40,258 nt of DNA from Lachnospiraceae bacterium (GCA_017461045.1 JAFTZJ010000034.1:1-40258); one strand, 5' to 3'; counted from the stretch's first letter, positions 18,071 to 26,865 are shown. Made by a program: numbers and translations. Notes: generated by a model not told the origin, from the letters alone.

Positions 18071-19309
18071 TCATGAGCCCACCGTTAACAGTTCGATTGC
18101 TTTCTGTAATTGAACATCCTGATCTCGCGGAATTACCGGCTCATACAACAATTCTTCCGGCAATTCAACCACTACATCCGGTTCAATACCAATCTCATGA
18201 ATATCATTGCCATTCGGAGTAAAGTACTTAGCAATTGTAAGTTTCACAGCAGAACCATCATTCAAAGGAATTACCTGTTGTACAATCCCCTTACCAAAGG
18301 TTGTAGTACCCACAATAGTTGCTTTTCCATAATCCTTCATACAACCGGAAAAAATTTCTGAAGCACTGGCACTATCACCATTTACCAACACTACCATCGG
18401 AATATCCAAGGAATTTCTGTCTACCGCATTGTACTGATCAATGATGTTGCCATCCTTATCTTCCGTATAAACGATGGTACCGTCTTCAATAAACAAATCA
18501 CACATCTCAACTACTACATTTACATAACCACCCGGATTGTTTCTTAAATCCACAATCAATGCCTTCATTCCCTGGGCCTGTAAATCCTCAATAGCCAATT
18601 CAAATTGTTCTGAAGTCTTTTCGTAGAATTCGGTTACTTCTATGTAACCAATGTTGTTTTCTTCCATCCGATAACTAACCGTCGAATTCTCAATGGTACG
18701 ACGCTCAATAGTTAATGTAATTTCTTCATCGGTACTTGGTCGATATACCGTAACATCTACTGTGGTACCCGGTTCGCCCTTAATCCAAGTAACAACTTCT
18801 GATACTTCTTCGCCATTCAGTTCTCTGCCATCCACACCAATAACAATATCCTTCGGCAATAATCCTGCCTCCTCAGCTCCACTCCCCTGGAATACACGGA
18901 TAACCGTTATTGTCATTGTTTCCATGTTCTGTTGAACAGAAACACCGATTCCCTGATAAGAACCTGTAGAGGTATCCATCATTTCTGTATATTCTTCGGC
19001 TGTATAATATACAGAATACGGGTCATCTAAGCTTTCCATAAGACCCTTATACAGATACTCTTCCCGTTCTTCATCATCACTGGCTTCAAAATAAAATTTC
19101 TCGTCAATGATTTCATTAATGGTCTCTATTTTCTCTTCTACATCTTCTGTGTATTCGAAATCCATTCCGTTGGAACCACCCGAACCACCATTTCCCCAAC
19201 CACTGTTACCGGAGGACGTATTTTGCAATAGTTTATACGGCGAAAAACAACCGGTACACAGGATGGTAACCAGTGTCAATGCGACACTCAATTTAAATAT
19301 CTTTTTCAT
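18071..19309 (-). CDS. S41 family carboxy-terminal processing protease (lipoprotein)
   Basis: A 412-residue CtpA-type protease. The N-terminal hydrophobic stretch ends in the lipobox LCTGC, then a Gly/Ser/Asn-rich linker, so it is tethered to the outer face of the membrane. A PDZ domain (about 110-200) includes YQGIGVSVQ and GLLPKDIVIGVDG. The catalytic Ser lies in GDSASASE and the Lys in TTFGKGIVQ, both present. It is the last gene of the FtsEX-M23 operon, 16 nt after the M23 gene, and is followed by a terminator. In other Firmicutes and in Proteobacteria such proteases trim or degrade cell-wall hydrolases, which would suit this context. Confidence 0.92.
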   Translation of the reverse strand: MKKIFKLSVALTLVTILCTGCFSPYKLLQNTSSGNSGWGNGGSGGSNGMDFEYTEDVEEKIETINEIIDEKFYFEASDDEEREEYLYKGLMESLDDPYSVYYTAEEYTEMMDTSTGSYQGIGVSVQQNMETMTITVIRVFQGSGAEEAGLLPKDIVIGVDGRELNGEEVSEVVTWIKGEPGTTVDVTVYRPSTDEEITLTIERRTIENSTVSYRMEENNIGYIEVTEFYEKTSEQFELAIEDLQAQGMKALIVDLRNNPGGYVNVVVEMCDLFIEDGTIVYTEDKDGNIIDQYNAVDRNSLDIPMVVLVNGDSASASEIFSGCMKDYGKATIVGTTTFGKGIVQQVIPLNDGSAVKLTIAKYFTPNGNDIHEIGIEPDVVVELPEELLYEPVIPRDQDVQLQKAIELLTVGS

Positions 19310-19325
19310 ATCTTATACCCTTTTC

Positions 19326-20507
19326 TTAATAAAAACTCATTGGATCAACTGAATAAGACACATATGAGCCATATCCCGGCCATCCTTGCCATACTCCAAA
19401 ATCCAAATGGTTACCGGTTGAACGCCCGGTTGTTCCAACTAACATAATGTTCTGTCCTGCTGATACATAATCACCAACGCCTACATATCTGGAATTCCGT
19501 GTTCCATGCATATAACTCGTATACATTCCATTACCATGAGAAATAACGATCCATTCTCCGGCAGAAGAACTGTATTTCGAAATAACTACTACACCACTGG
19601 CTGCTGCTACAATCGGAGTTCCTCCCGGTGCACCAATATCAATAGAAGGATGGAACTCACCACCACTACCGCCAAATGGATTGGAACGATAGCCAAACGG
19701 AGAAGTCACCCTCGTACTGGATGGAACCGGCCAAACCAATGCTCCGCCTTCATATGGAACAAAACTGGAGTTTCCCATCGCTTCTGCATTTAACTGCGCA
19801 ATTTTATCCTTTGCAGCCTGCAATTCAGCCTCACACTGTGCTACGATTTGCTTCTGTCGGCTAATCATATCTTCATATTCATTAATCTCTTCTTCTTTCT
19901 CAGCAATCAAAGCATTTACTTCTGCTTCTTCTTCCTGTACCTGTGTAGTCAACTGCTCTACTGCACGCAAATCCATCTGTAATTGCTGTTCATCATTGGC
20001 AATCTGCTCTCTGGTAGCCACCAACTCCTCCAGCATATTATAATCATAATCTGCCATTGCCGAAACATATTCCGGTTGGTTCAGCATATCGCTCATAGAA
20101 CCGGAAGACAATAATGCATCTGCATAATTCGTACTATCATTTTCATACATAAATTGGATTCTGGCACACATCGCCGCATATTGTTGTGCTTCATCCTCCT
20201 TTGCAACAACCAACTGCGCCTGTTTATCTGCAATTTGCACTTCCAAATCTGCTTTCTGTGCATTCAAATCGCTGATTCTTGTTTGAATTTCCGCCATCTG
20301 GTTATCTAATTCTACAACTCTGGCTTCCAGATTGCTCTTTTCACTTTCTAATCCATCCAGAACCTGTTGTGCATCATCTTTGTTATCCTCTGCCTCTTCC
20401 TTGTCCTGCTGCGCATCATCCATTGGTGTTGCGTACACTTGTGTAGAAAGAAGACATACCATTGATACAGCAACCACTGCTTTTAAGGCACTTTTCCATT
20501 TCTTCAT
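19326..20507 (-). CDS. Coiled-coil M23 (LytM) domain protein, EnvC/PcsB-like
   Basis: A 393-residue secreted protein. A signal peptide (about 1-27, ending around VYA) is followed by a long coiled coil (about 30-240) and a C-terminal LytM domain (about 260-393). The domain keeps the first zinc pair (H286 and D290 in FHPSID) and H334 in SYMHG, but the last motif reads HLD (H367, D369) rather than the usual HxH. It is encoded directly after ftsX, the arrangement expected for a hydrolase or hydrolase activator controlled by FtsEX, as with EnvC in E. coli and PcsB in streptococci. The ATG at 20507 has AGGTGA at about 6 nt; a GTG three codons earlier is less likely. Active peptidase or activator cannot be decided from sequence. 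Confidence 0.9.
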   Translation of the reverse strand: MKKWKSALKAVVAVSMVCLLSTQVYATPMDDAQQDKEEAEDNKDDAQQVLDGLESEKSNLEARVVELDNQMAEIQTRISDLNAQKADLEVQIADKQAQLVVAKEDEAQQYAAMCARIQFMYENDSTNYADALLSSGSMSDMLNQPEYVSAMADYDYNMLEELVATREQIANDEQQLQMDLRAVEQLTTQVQEEEAEVNALIAEKEEEINEYEDMISRQKQIVAQCEAELQAAKDKIAQLNAEAMGNSSFVPYEGGALVWPVPSSTRVTSPFGYRSNPFGGSGGEFHPSIDIGAPGGTPIVAAASGVVVISKYSSSAGEWIVISHGNGMYTSYMHGTRNSRYVGVGDYVSAGQNIMLVGTTGRSTGNHLDFGVWQGWPGYGSYVSYSVDPMSFY

Positions 20508-20516
20508 TTTAATCAC

Positions 20517-21428
20517 CTATACCTTCAAATGCTTTCTTGTTGTTACTACACTACCTACAAAACCAATTCCAATACCAATTAACAAACATATCGGAATTAA
20601 TGTATTAAACACTTCGCCTCTTGGTAAAAAAGTCAACCAACTCATCAAATCAGAAAATGTATTCGATAAGAAATCTACTACCATTCCATACATAAAGAAT
20701 AAAATTACACATGGAATTATGGAACCTGCCAAACCAATGGTAATACCTTCTACTATAAATGGTGTTCGTACGAAAAAGTCCGTTGCACCAATTAACTTCA
20801 TAATCGAAATCTCTTCTTTACGAATTGTAATACCAATGGTAATTGTATTGCTAATCAAGAAAATCGAAACCAGCAACAAAATAACAATTACACCAATCGA
20901 AGCATAACCTACCAAGGAATTAATTGAAGCTACACTCTTAGCTGTACCTTCTGAACTCTTAACCTTCCGGACTCCATCCAATCCTTCTAAGAACTTTACA
21001 AGCTCTGCCTGCTTCGAAACATCCGATACGGTAATATTATAAGACGCGTGATCCTTCAACGGATTATCCGAACCAAACGCCGCCTGTATCATTTCCTGAT
21101 TACCATCAAACAATTGCGGTCCAAAATACTCCCATGCATCCTCAGCAGACATATAGTCCATTGTATTAACCTCCGGACGTATACGAATTTCTTCACCAAT
21201 TGCTTTAATCTGTTCCTCTGAAATTCCTTCGTCAAAGAATACAGTAACCGCAACCGACTCTTCCATCTGTTGCATAATTGCATCAAAATTCATAACAATT
21301 GCATAAAAAATACCAAACAAAAACAAGCAGGCCACAATCGTTCCCACCGATGCCAGAGAAAAGAGCAGATTTCTCTTAATATTTTTTAGACCTTGCTGAA
21401 AGCAATACCATAATGTACTAATCTTCAT
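20517..21428 (-). CDS. ftsX: Cell division protein FtsX
   Basis: A 303-residue permease-like protein with the FtsX layout: TM1 at about 21-46, a large extracellular loop (about 47-170) with MDYMSAEDAWEYFG, then TM2-TM4 (about 175-200, 215-245 and 275-297). It overlaps ftsE by 11 nt. FtsX carries a signal from FtsE across the membrane to a coiled-coil wall hydrolase partner, and the gene directly downstream encodes such a protein. The start region MKISTLWYCFQQGLKNIKRN is typical. Confidence 0.95.
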   Translation of the reverse strand: MKISTLWYCFQQGLKNIKRNLLFSLASVGTIVACLFLFGIFYAIVMNFDAIMQQMEESVAVTVFFDEGISEEQIKAIGEEIRIRPEVNTMDYMSAEDAWEYFGPQLFDGNQEMIQAAFGSDNPLKDHASYNITVSDVSKQAELVKFLEGLDGVRKVKSSEGTAKSVASINSLVGYASIGVIVILLLVSIFLISNTITIGITIRKEEISIMKLIGATDFFVRTPFIVEGITIGLAGSIIPCVILFFMYGMVVDFLSNTFSDLMSWLTFLPRGEVFNTLIPICLLIGIGIGFVGSVVTTRKHLKV

Positions 21429-22104
21429 CTATATATCCACCTTTTTTCACATCACTAACAATCGTACCCTTCTTCAAGGTTACGACACGTTTCTTCATTG
21501 CATTTACAATTTCTCTATTATGAGTTACTACAACAACTGTTGTTCCTCGTTTATTAACCTCTTCCAACAGATTCATAATATCCCACGAGTTCTTAGGGTC
21601 TAAGTTGCCCGTCGGCTCATCTGCAAGAAGAATGGACGGATTATTAACCAATGCTCTTGCTAATGCAACTCTCTGCTGCTCACCACCGGATAATTCCTTT
21701 GGATAAGATTTATATTTATCACCTAAGCCTACTAATGTCAGCATAGATGGCACCTGACGACGAATATACCGTGGAGGTGTCTCTACAATTCGTTGTGCAA
21801 AGGCAACATTTTCATATACGTTACGATCCTTTAACAATCGGAAATTCTGGAATACTACGCCAATATCCCGACGAATCTTCGGAATATCCTTGCGCTTTAC
21901 CTTCGCATAATCCTTTCCATTAATCTGAATGCTTCCGCTTGTAGGATCCAATTCCTTTAATAATAATTTCATTAGGGTTGTCTTACCGGAACCGCTGCTA
22001 CCTACAATGAAAACGAACTCGCCCTTTTCAATTGTAATGCTAACATCATTCAATGCTGTTGTTCCCGTAGGGTACTTCATTGTTACATGGTCAAGCACTA
22101 ACAT
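21418..22104 (-). CDS. ftsE: Cell division ATP-binding protein FtsE
   Basis: A 228-residue ABC ATPase. Walker A is GSSGSGKTT near 35-43, the Q-loop is VVFQNFRLL near 84-92, the signature is LSGGEQQRVALARAL near 138-152 and Walker B is ILLADEPTGNLDP near 159-171. The start MLVLDHVTMKYPTGTTALNDVS is characteristic of FtsE. It overlaps ftsX and follows a PucR-type regulator gene by 38 nt. Confidence 0.96.
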   Translation of the reverse strand: MLVLDHVTMKYPTGTTALNDVSITIEKGEFVFIVGSSGSGKTTLMKLLLKELDPTSGSIQINGKDYAKVKRKDIPKIRRDIGVVFQNFRLLKDRNVYENVAFAQRIVETPPRYIRRQVPSMLTLVGLGDKYKSYPKELSGGEQQRVALARALVNNPSILLADEPTGNLDPKNSWDIMNLLEEVNKRGTTVVVVTHNREIVNAMKKRVVTLKKGTIVSDVKKGGYIDED

Positions 22105-22142
22105 ATTTTGTGTCCCTTTCGTTTCGTATTTTCAACTTCGTT

Positions 22143-23234
22143 TTAATAGTCCATAGACTCCATATACTTCATATATTTTACTACCATCAAGGCAATCTTA
22201 AACGTAATCGCATCCTCAAACACTCGCAAATCCAAACCGGTACTCTTTTGAAGCTTGTCCAAACGATATACCAATGTATTACGATGAATATACAATTGAC
22301 GTGAAGTCTCAGATACATTCAAGCTATTTTCAAAGAACTTATTAATGGTTCCTAATGTCTCTTCATCAAATTCATCCGGAGACTTACCATCGAAGATTTC
22401 CTTAATGAACATCTTACATAATGGAATTGGTAACTGATAAATCAAACGACCGATTCCCAAATTACTATATGCAATGATATTACGATTGCTGTAGAAAATC
22501 TTTCCAACATCCAATGCCATCTTTGCTTCTTTATAAGAACGAGATACTTCTTTAATCTCGTTTACGATTGTTCCGTATGCCACATGAACGGTAGACATTG
22601 CTTCTGTGTTCAACATATCTACAATCACTTTTGCGGTCTTACTCAAATCATCATAGGTTTCATTCGCCTTCACTTCTTTTACAAGAATAATATTCTTTTC
22701 ATCTACGGCCGTAATGAAATCCTTTGACTTTGCAGAGAAAATATTCCGTACGGTTTCTAAGGATGCATTGTTGTCTTTTTCATTCTTGGTTTCAATAATG
22801 AATACAATGCGGCGCACATCTGTATCAATGTGTAATTTCTTCGCACGATTGTATATATCTACCAACAATAAATTATCTAAAAGAAGATTCTTAATAAAGT
22901 TATCCTTATCGAATCGTTCCTTATACGCAATCAAAAGATTCTGAACCTGGAATGCAGCAATCTTGCCAATCATATACACATCATCTGCCTCTCCCTTGGC
23001 AAGAATTACGTATTCTAACTGGTTGTCATCAAACACTTTAAAAAACTGATATCCCTGAAGCACTTGGCTTTCTGCCGGTGACTCTACAAATGCTAAAACT
23101 GCCTTCTCATATTCATCTGCATCACGCAATGTTGATGCTAACGCCTTCCCCTCTGTGTCCATAACCGCTAAATCAATTCTTGTAATTGACTTAATTCCCT
23201 CGATTGTATCTTGAAGGATTTGATTTGAAATCAT
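22143..23234 (-). CDS. PucR/CdaR-type helix-turn-helix regulator
   Basis: A 363-residue protein. The N-terminal half (about 10-130) resembles a sensor domain of the sugar-diacid-recognition or related type; a middle region (about 150-270) fits the CdaR GGDEF-like fold; the C-terminal end is the PucR HTH, with the hallmark ENSLNVSETSRQLYIHRNTLVYRLDKL near 308-334. AAGGAG lies 9 nt before the ATG at 23234; the longer frame from 23303 reaches into the terminator of the previous gene. Only 38 nt separate it from ftsE, with no terminator in between, so it may be cotranscribed with ftsEX. The inducer is unknown. The upstream sugar ATPase offers an alternative target. Confidence 0.88.
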   Translation of the reverse strand: MISNQILQDTIEGIKSITRIDLAVMDTEGKALASTLRDADEYEKAVLAFVESPAESQVLQGYQFFKVFDDNQLEYVILAKGEADDVYMIGKIAAFQVQNLLIAYKERFDKDNFIKNLLLDNLLLVDIYNRAKKLHIDTDVRRIVFIIETKNEKDNNASLETVRNIFSAKSKDFITAVDEKNIILVKEVKANETYDDLSKTAKVIVDMLNTEAMSTVHVAYGTIVNEIKEVSRSYKEAKMALDVGKIFYSNRNIIAYSNLGIGRLIYQLPIPLCKMFIKEIFDGKSPDEFDEETLGTINKFFENSLNVSETSRQLYIHRNTLVYRLDKLQKSTGLDLRVFEDAITFKIALMVVKYMKYMESMDY

Positions 23235-23301
23235 CTGATCCACTCCTTTTACATAGTTTGTTTGCATAGCTCTACTACTATAATAATATAGCAAAATCAC
23301 C

Positions 23302-23341
23302 AAAAAAAAAGAGGAAATACATATTTTTATGTATTTCCTCT
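23302..23341 (-). terminator. Intrinsic terminator after the sugar ATPase gene
   Basis: A 13-bp perfect stem (23310-23322 with 23329-23341) is followed on the minus strand by nine T residues (complement of 23302-23310). It separates the ATPase gene from the regulator-ftsEX operon. Confidence 0.92.
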
Positions 23342-23373
23342 AAAAGTTCATTTTTTAGACAGATTCGTTCTGA

Positions 23374-24486
23374 TTAGTTAACTACAACCTGCTCTGTTTC
23401 CTTATCGAAGATATGAATCTTGCTTAAGTCAAATGCTAACTGGATTGTATCACCAGGTCTAGCAGTTGTACGAGCATTTACTCTTGCAGTAATATCGAAC
23501 TGGTCAATTGTGAAGTATAAGTAAACTTCTGCACCTAACATTTCATAGATGTTAATCTTAGCATCGATGATACTTTCTGGTGAAGACTCGATGAATAACT
23601 GCTCATCATGGATGTTCTCTGGACGAATACCTAAGATAACTTCCTTATCAATGTAGTTCATTTCAATCAACTTAGCAGCCTTTGTATCAGGCACCTTAAT
23701 TGAGTGAGAACCGAACATTAACAATACGTCTGAACCAGACTTAACTACCTTACAATCAATGAAGTTCATTGGAGGCATACCCATGAAACCAGCTACGAAT
23801 AAGTTACATGGCTTATCGTATAAGTTCTGTGGAGTATCTACCTGCTGAACAATACCATCCTTCATAACTACGATTCTGGTACCCAGAGTCATAGCTTCTG
23901 TCTGGTCATGTGTTACGTAGATGATGGTTGTCTGTAATCTCTGATGTAACTTAGAAATCTCAACACGCATCTGTACACGTAACTTAGCATCTAAGTTTGA
24001 TAAAGGCTCATCCATCAAGAATACCTTTGGCTCACGAACGATAGCACGACCCATAGCTACACGCTGTCTCTGACCACCAGATAAAGCCTTTGGCTTACGG
24101 TCTAATAAGTGCTCAATGTCAAGAATCTTAGCAGCTTCATGTACCTGCTTGCTGATCTTCTCAGCTGGAACCTTTCTTAACTTCAAACCAAACGCCATGT
24201 TATCAAATACACTCATATGTGGATACAAAGCGTAGTTCTGGAATACCATTGCGATATCTCTATCCTTTGGCTCTACATCATTTACTAACTTGTCGCCAAT
24301 CCACAATTCACCCTGAGTGATGTCTTCCAAACCTGCGATCATACGTAATGTAGTAGACTTACCACAACCAGATGGTCCTACGAAAATGACAAATTCCTTG
24401 TCCTCGATTTCAAGATTAAAATCCTTAACTGCGTTAAAGCCGTTTGGATAAATCTTGTAAATATTCTTCAGTGATAAACTAGCCAT
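23374..24486 (-). CDS. ugpC: Carbohydrate ABC transporter ATPase, UgpC/MsmX type
   Basis: A 370-residue ATPase of the MalK/UgpC/MsmX family. Walker A is GPSGCGKST near 38-46, signature LSGGQRQRVAMGRA near 135-148, Walker B VFLMDEPLSNLD near 154-165, H-loop YVTHDQ near 190-195, and a C-terminal regulatory TOBE domain (about 240-370). No binding protein or permease gene is next to it, and it has its own terminator, so it is likely a shared ATPase energising several sugar importers encoded elsewhere, as known for MsmX. AAGGAGG lies 8 nt before the ATG. Confidence 0.93.
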   Translation of the reverse strand: MASLSLKNIYKIYPNGFNAVKDFNLEIEDKEFVIFVGPSGCGKSTTLRMIAGLEDITQGELWIGDKLVNDVEPKDRDIAMVFQNYALYPHMSVFDNMAFGLKLRKVPAEKISKQVHEAAKILDIEHLLDRKPKALSGGQRQRVAMGRAIVREPKVFLMDEPLSNLDAKLRVQMRVEISKLHQRLQTTIIYVTHDQTEAMTLGTRIVVMKDGIVQQVDTPQNLYDKPCNLFVAGFMGMPPMNFIDCKVVKSGSDVLLMFGSHSIKVPDTKAAKLIEMNYIDKEVILGIRPENIHDEQLFIESSPESIIDAKINIYEMLGAEVYLYFTIDQFDITARVNARTTARPGDTIQLAFDLSKIHIFDKETEQVVVN

Positions 24487-24639
24487 TCTTATTTCCTCCT
24501 TGGATTATGTTTAATATTCTGACTAACGATAGTCCTATGATACCGCATTTGCCTCACAAAAACCATATTACTATTCCACAAATAAATTTTCTGGAATTTG
24601 TTGATTCTGTATATTGACGTTTTTTTTTATGCAAATCTA
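24487..24639. other. Intergenic region upstream of the sugar ATPase gene
   Basis: AT-rich spacer holding the promoter of the minus-strand ATPase gene and the 3' end of the YitT operon. A weak attcca/tggaat inverted repeat is visible near 24574-24596, but neither a clear terminator nor a consensus promoter. Confidence 0.3.
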
Positions 24640-25545
24640 TTAACTTTTTTCCTTTTTTATAGTGTATTCTGCCCTATAACTTGCAAAGCCTTCTCCCACT
24701 GTTTCACTGGCATCTGTTACAATCATAAAAGCATGGGAATCCATGCTAAATACCAATTCCTTGAGTTCTACAATTTCCTTTCTGGACATGGCACACATCA
24801 GCATACTCCGATGTTTTCCCGTATGCATTCCGGTCACTTCAATGCGAGTCACTCCCCGCTCTGTTTGTTGCATAATATACCGGGCAATTTCATCTGCCTT
24901 TTCAGAAATAACAAATCCAACCTTTGCAAACTTTAACCCATTCATAATGCCATCTGACACTTTTGTTACAATAAAAATCGCCAACAGTGCATATAGTGCA
25001 TTTTCAACGCCAAAGATAACAGCACCTGCTATTACAATCCCACCATCCACGATCGCCAAAATTTGAGCTTCTGACCAATACGGAAATCTACGTTGCAGTA
25101 TAACTGCCAACAAATCCATTCCACCTGTCGTCGTTCCGGAAGCAAACACAAGTCCCAGACCTATTCCCATTAACACTGCACCAAATACTGTATTTAATAT
25201 CGTATCCTGACTGGGAAGAACTGTATTAATCGGAACCAGCCCCAAATACACAGTAAAAACTCCTGCCGACAAAAGCCCCTTGCTAACAAATCGTTTCCCC
25301 AAATAGTAATACGCATAAATAAATAAAGGAATATTGCAGATAAGATTGGTTGCCCAAATAGGGACACCTTCTTCACCTACCATATTCCTTGTCAATTCTT
25401 TCAGTATAATTCCAATACCCGTCACTCCGCCGGTTACCAACAACATAGGCTCAAACACGCAATTTACTGCCACTGCCATCAAGCCCGTACCTGCCAGTAT
25501 CATAAGAGCACTACGAATTCGACTATTATTACTGTACTTTTTCAT
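24640..25545 (-). CDS. YitT family membrane protein (DUF161/DUF2179)
   Basis: A 301-residue protein with about five or six membrane segments in residues 10-195 (for example AVNCVFEPMLLVTGGVTGIGIIL near the start) and a C-terminal cytoplasmic domain (about 205-290) with TERGVTRIEVTGMHTGKHRSM, matching the DUF2179 module. The family's transport role is not well defined. The gene starts immediately after the stop of the WecG/TagA-like gene and so is probably coupled. It is the last gene of the three-gene unit starting at 26765. Confidence 0.9.
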   Translation of the reverse strand: MKKYSNNSRIRSALMILAGTGLMAVAVNCVFEPMLLVTGGVTGIGIILKELTRNMVGEEGVPIWATNLICNIPLFIYAYYYLGKRFVSKGLLSAGVFTVYLGLVPINTVLPSQDTILNTVFGAVLMGIGLGLVFASGTTTGGMDLLAVILQRRFPYWSEAQILAIVDGGIVIAGAVIFGVENALYALLAIFIVTKVSDGIMNGLKFAKVGFVISEKADEIARYIMQQTERGVTRIEVTGMHTGKHRSMLMCAMSRKEIVELKELVFSMDSHAFMIVTDASETVGEGFASYRAEYTIKKEKS

Positions 25546-25546
25546 A

Positions 25547-26212
25547 TTATTTCTGTTCCTTTATACTATATTTGTGCAAGCGTTTTTTTAACATCCTGCT
25601 CATAGTAATAGTATGGAACATTTTTTTCTTTTTAGACATTTCATCAAGCAACAGATTTCCAACGCATACGCAAAGCCTTGCATTGGTTCTTCTTCTGTCA
25701 CACTCCATGAATCGTCGCATTTCCCCTGCATGAACACCCTGTATAAGAATTTCAGGTGCAATGGAATTAATCTCATTAATCATCATTTCCGCAGACATCA
25801 TATCATTCAAGCACAAGCCATGTATAGAAAGATACGGATAAATCTTTCGAACCTCATCAAGGATAATCTCTACATCCTTACGTTCTTCCATTAAGAAACA
25901 TAAGTCCAATCCCATATCCGCCGCATACTCACATAGCTTCATTATGTAATTGCAAACAGAAAACCCTTCTACCTCATGACGTTCTTTCTTTGGAAACAGT
26001 TTTCGGACCGCATCATCACCAGCCAGCCAAATTATCTGTTCACTTTGCTTCAACTGCTTATCTGCTTCTGCCAAAACTCCACATTGCTCTGCTGCCACAA
26101 AAGCAACTGTGTACAATGCCGGTTCCTCCAAAAAATCGCAACTGGCATGATAAAGCTGTTGCTCACTATATAATTGAAACGGAATCCCAAAAAGGGTTTG
26201 CGATTCTTTCAT
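25547..26212 (-). CDS. Diverged WecG/TagA/CpsF-like protein
   Basis: A 221-residue protein with a fold pattern like WecG/TagA N-acetylmannosaminyl transferases: YTVAFVAAEQCGVLAEADKQL near 33-53, IIWLAGDDAV near 59-68, and PEILIQGVHAGEMRRFME near 152-169 where active family members have P(D/E)ILFVALGxPKQExW. The usual Thr/Asn and Gln-Glu residues are altered, so catalysis is uncertain. No signal peptide or membrane segment. Start ATG at 26212 follows GAGGGATA. It lies between the LytR_C membrane protein and YitT genes, so a wall-related role is possible but unproven. Confidence 0.65.
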   Translation of the reverse strand: MKESQTLFGIPFQLYSEQQLYHASCDFLEEPALYTVAFVAAEQCGVLAEADKQLKQSEQIIWLAGDDAVRKLFPKKERHEVEGFSVCNYIMKLCEYAADMGLDLCFLMEERKDVEIILDEVRKIYPYLSIHGLCLNDMMSAEMMINEINSIAPEILIQGVHAGEMRRFMECDRRRTNARLCVCVGNLLLDEMSKKKKMFHTITMSRMLKKRLHKYSIKEQK

Positions 26213-26231
26213 TATCCCTCACTAGCAATGC

Positions 26232-26765
26232 CTATTGTGCATCTTCAGTTCCGATAATAATCTGAATCTCCACACCACTGCTAATAGTACCAACCTCAAC
26301 GGTTGCATTCTTGAACTGACCAACTAAATCCTGTCCCATTCCATCCTGGGAAACAATAATCTTAGTACTGGTTAATGTCTGTTCCTCATAATTGCCAATC
26401 TGCGTTACAGTGAATCCTGCTCCATTCAGCTTTTCCTGCCATCCCGCTGCAACACCTGCTACTTCTGTACTATTCAACACTTCAATCGAATGACCAACGG
26501 AAGAAATTGGCTCCTGTGTAGCCGGCTCTTCACTGGTTGGTTCTGCCGCATCCGTTGCAGTATCTGAACTGCCATCCGTAGATGCATCTAATCCAAGATC
26601 CTCTGTTGATATCGGAGTATCCTCTGTGGTTCCTTTTCCACTCTTACCGCCACCAAATACCTGTATCATAAAATAAATTGCAAATATTACAATTGCAACA
26701 CCTAAAATCACGATTAACGTTTTCAAAAAAGCTTCACCAAATACTTTTAACATCTTCTTGTTCAA
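26232..26765 (-). CDS. Membrane-anchored LytR_C domain protein
   Basis: A 177-residue protein: a short cytoplasmic start, one membrane segment (about 13-33), a Ser/Thr/Asp/Glu/Pro-rich linker (about 40-85), then a LytR_C-type domain (about 88-170) starting with IEVLNSTEVAGVAAGWQEKLNGAG. The start chosen is a TTG at 26765, 8 nt after GGAGG; the ATG at 26753 is too far from that site, and longer frames begin upstream of the promoter at 26815-26843. The domain occurs in wall-associated proteins of Gram-positives. It heads a unit with the WecG/TagA-like and YitT genes. Confidence 0.8.
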   Translation of the reverse strand: MNKKMLKVFGEAFLKTLIVILGVAIVIFAIYFMIQVFGGGKSGKGTTEDTPISTEDLGLDASTDGSSDTATDAAEPTSEEPATQEPISSVGHSIEVLNSTEVAGVAAGWQEKLNGAGFTVTQIGNYEEQTLTSTKIIVSQDGMGQDLVGQFKNATVEVGTISSGVEIQIIIGTEDAQ

Positions 26766-26814
26766 AACAAAAACCTCCCAACTGATATATCGTGTCGAAA
26801 AAACTCTGTATTTG

Positions 26815-26843
26815 AGTATATCAAACAAAAGTTTCATTTTCAA
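26815..26843 (-). promoter_or_regulatory. Promoter of the LytR_C operon
   Basis: On the minus strand TTGAAA (26838-26843) and TATACT (26815-26820) are 17 nt apart, 50 nt before the TTG start codon. Confidence 0.7.
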
Positions 26844-26865
26844 GTCATTGATTCTATGTTATATT
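26837..26865 (+). promoter_or_regulatory. Possible promoter of the SDR reductase gene
   Basis: TTTTCA (26837-26842) and TATATT (26860-26865) are 17 nt apart on the plus strand. The -35 hexamer overlaps the -35 of the divergent LytR_C promoter. Only 4 of 6 bases match in the -35 box. Confidence 0.45.

Noticed and set aside
20332-20907. Plus-strand frame of 191 residues
   Set aside because: Antisense to the starts of the M23 gene and ftsX, both strongly supported; it has no family resemblance.
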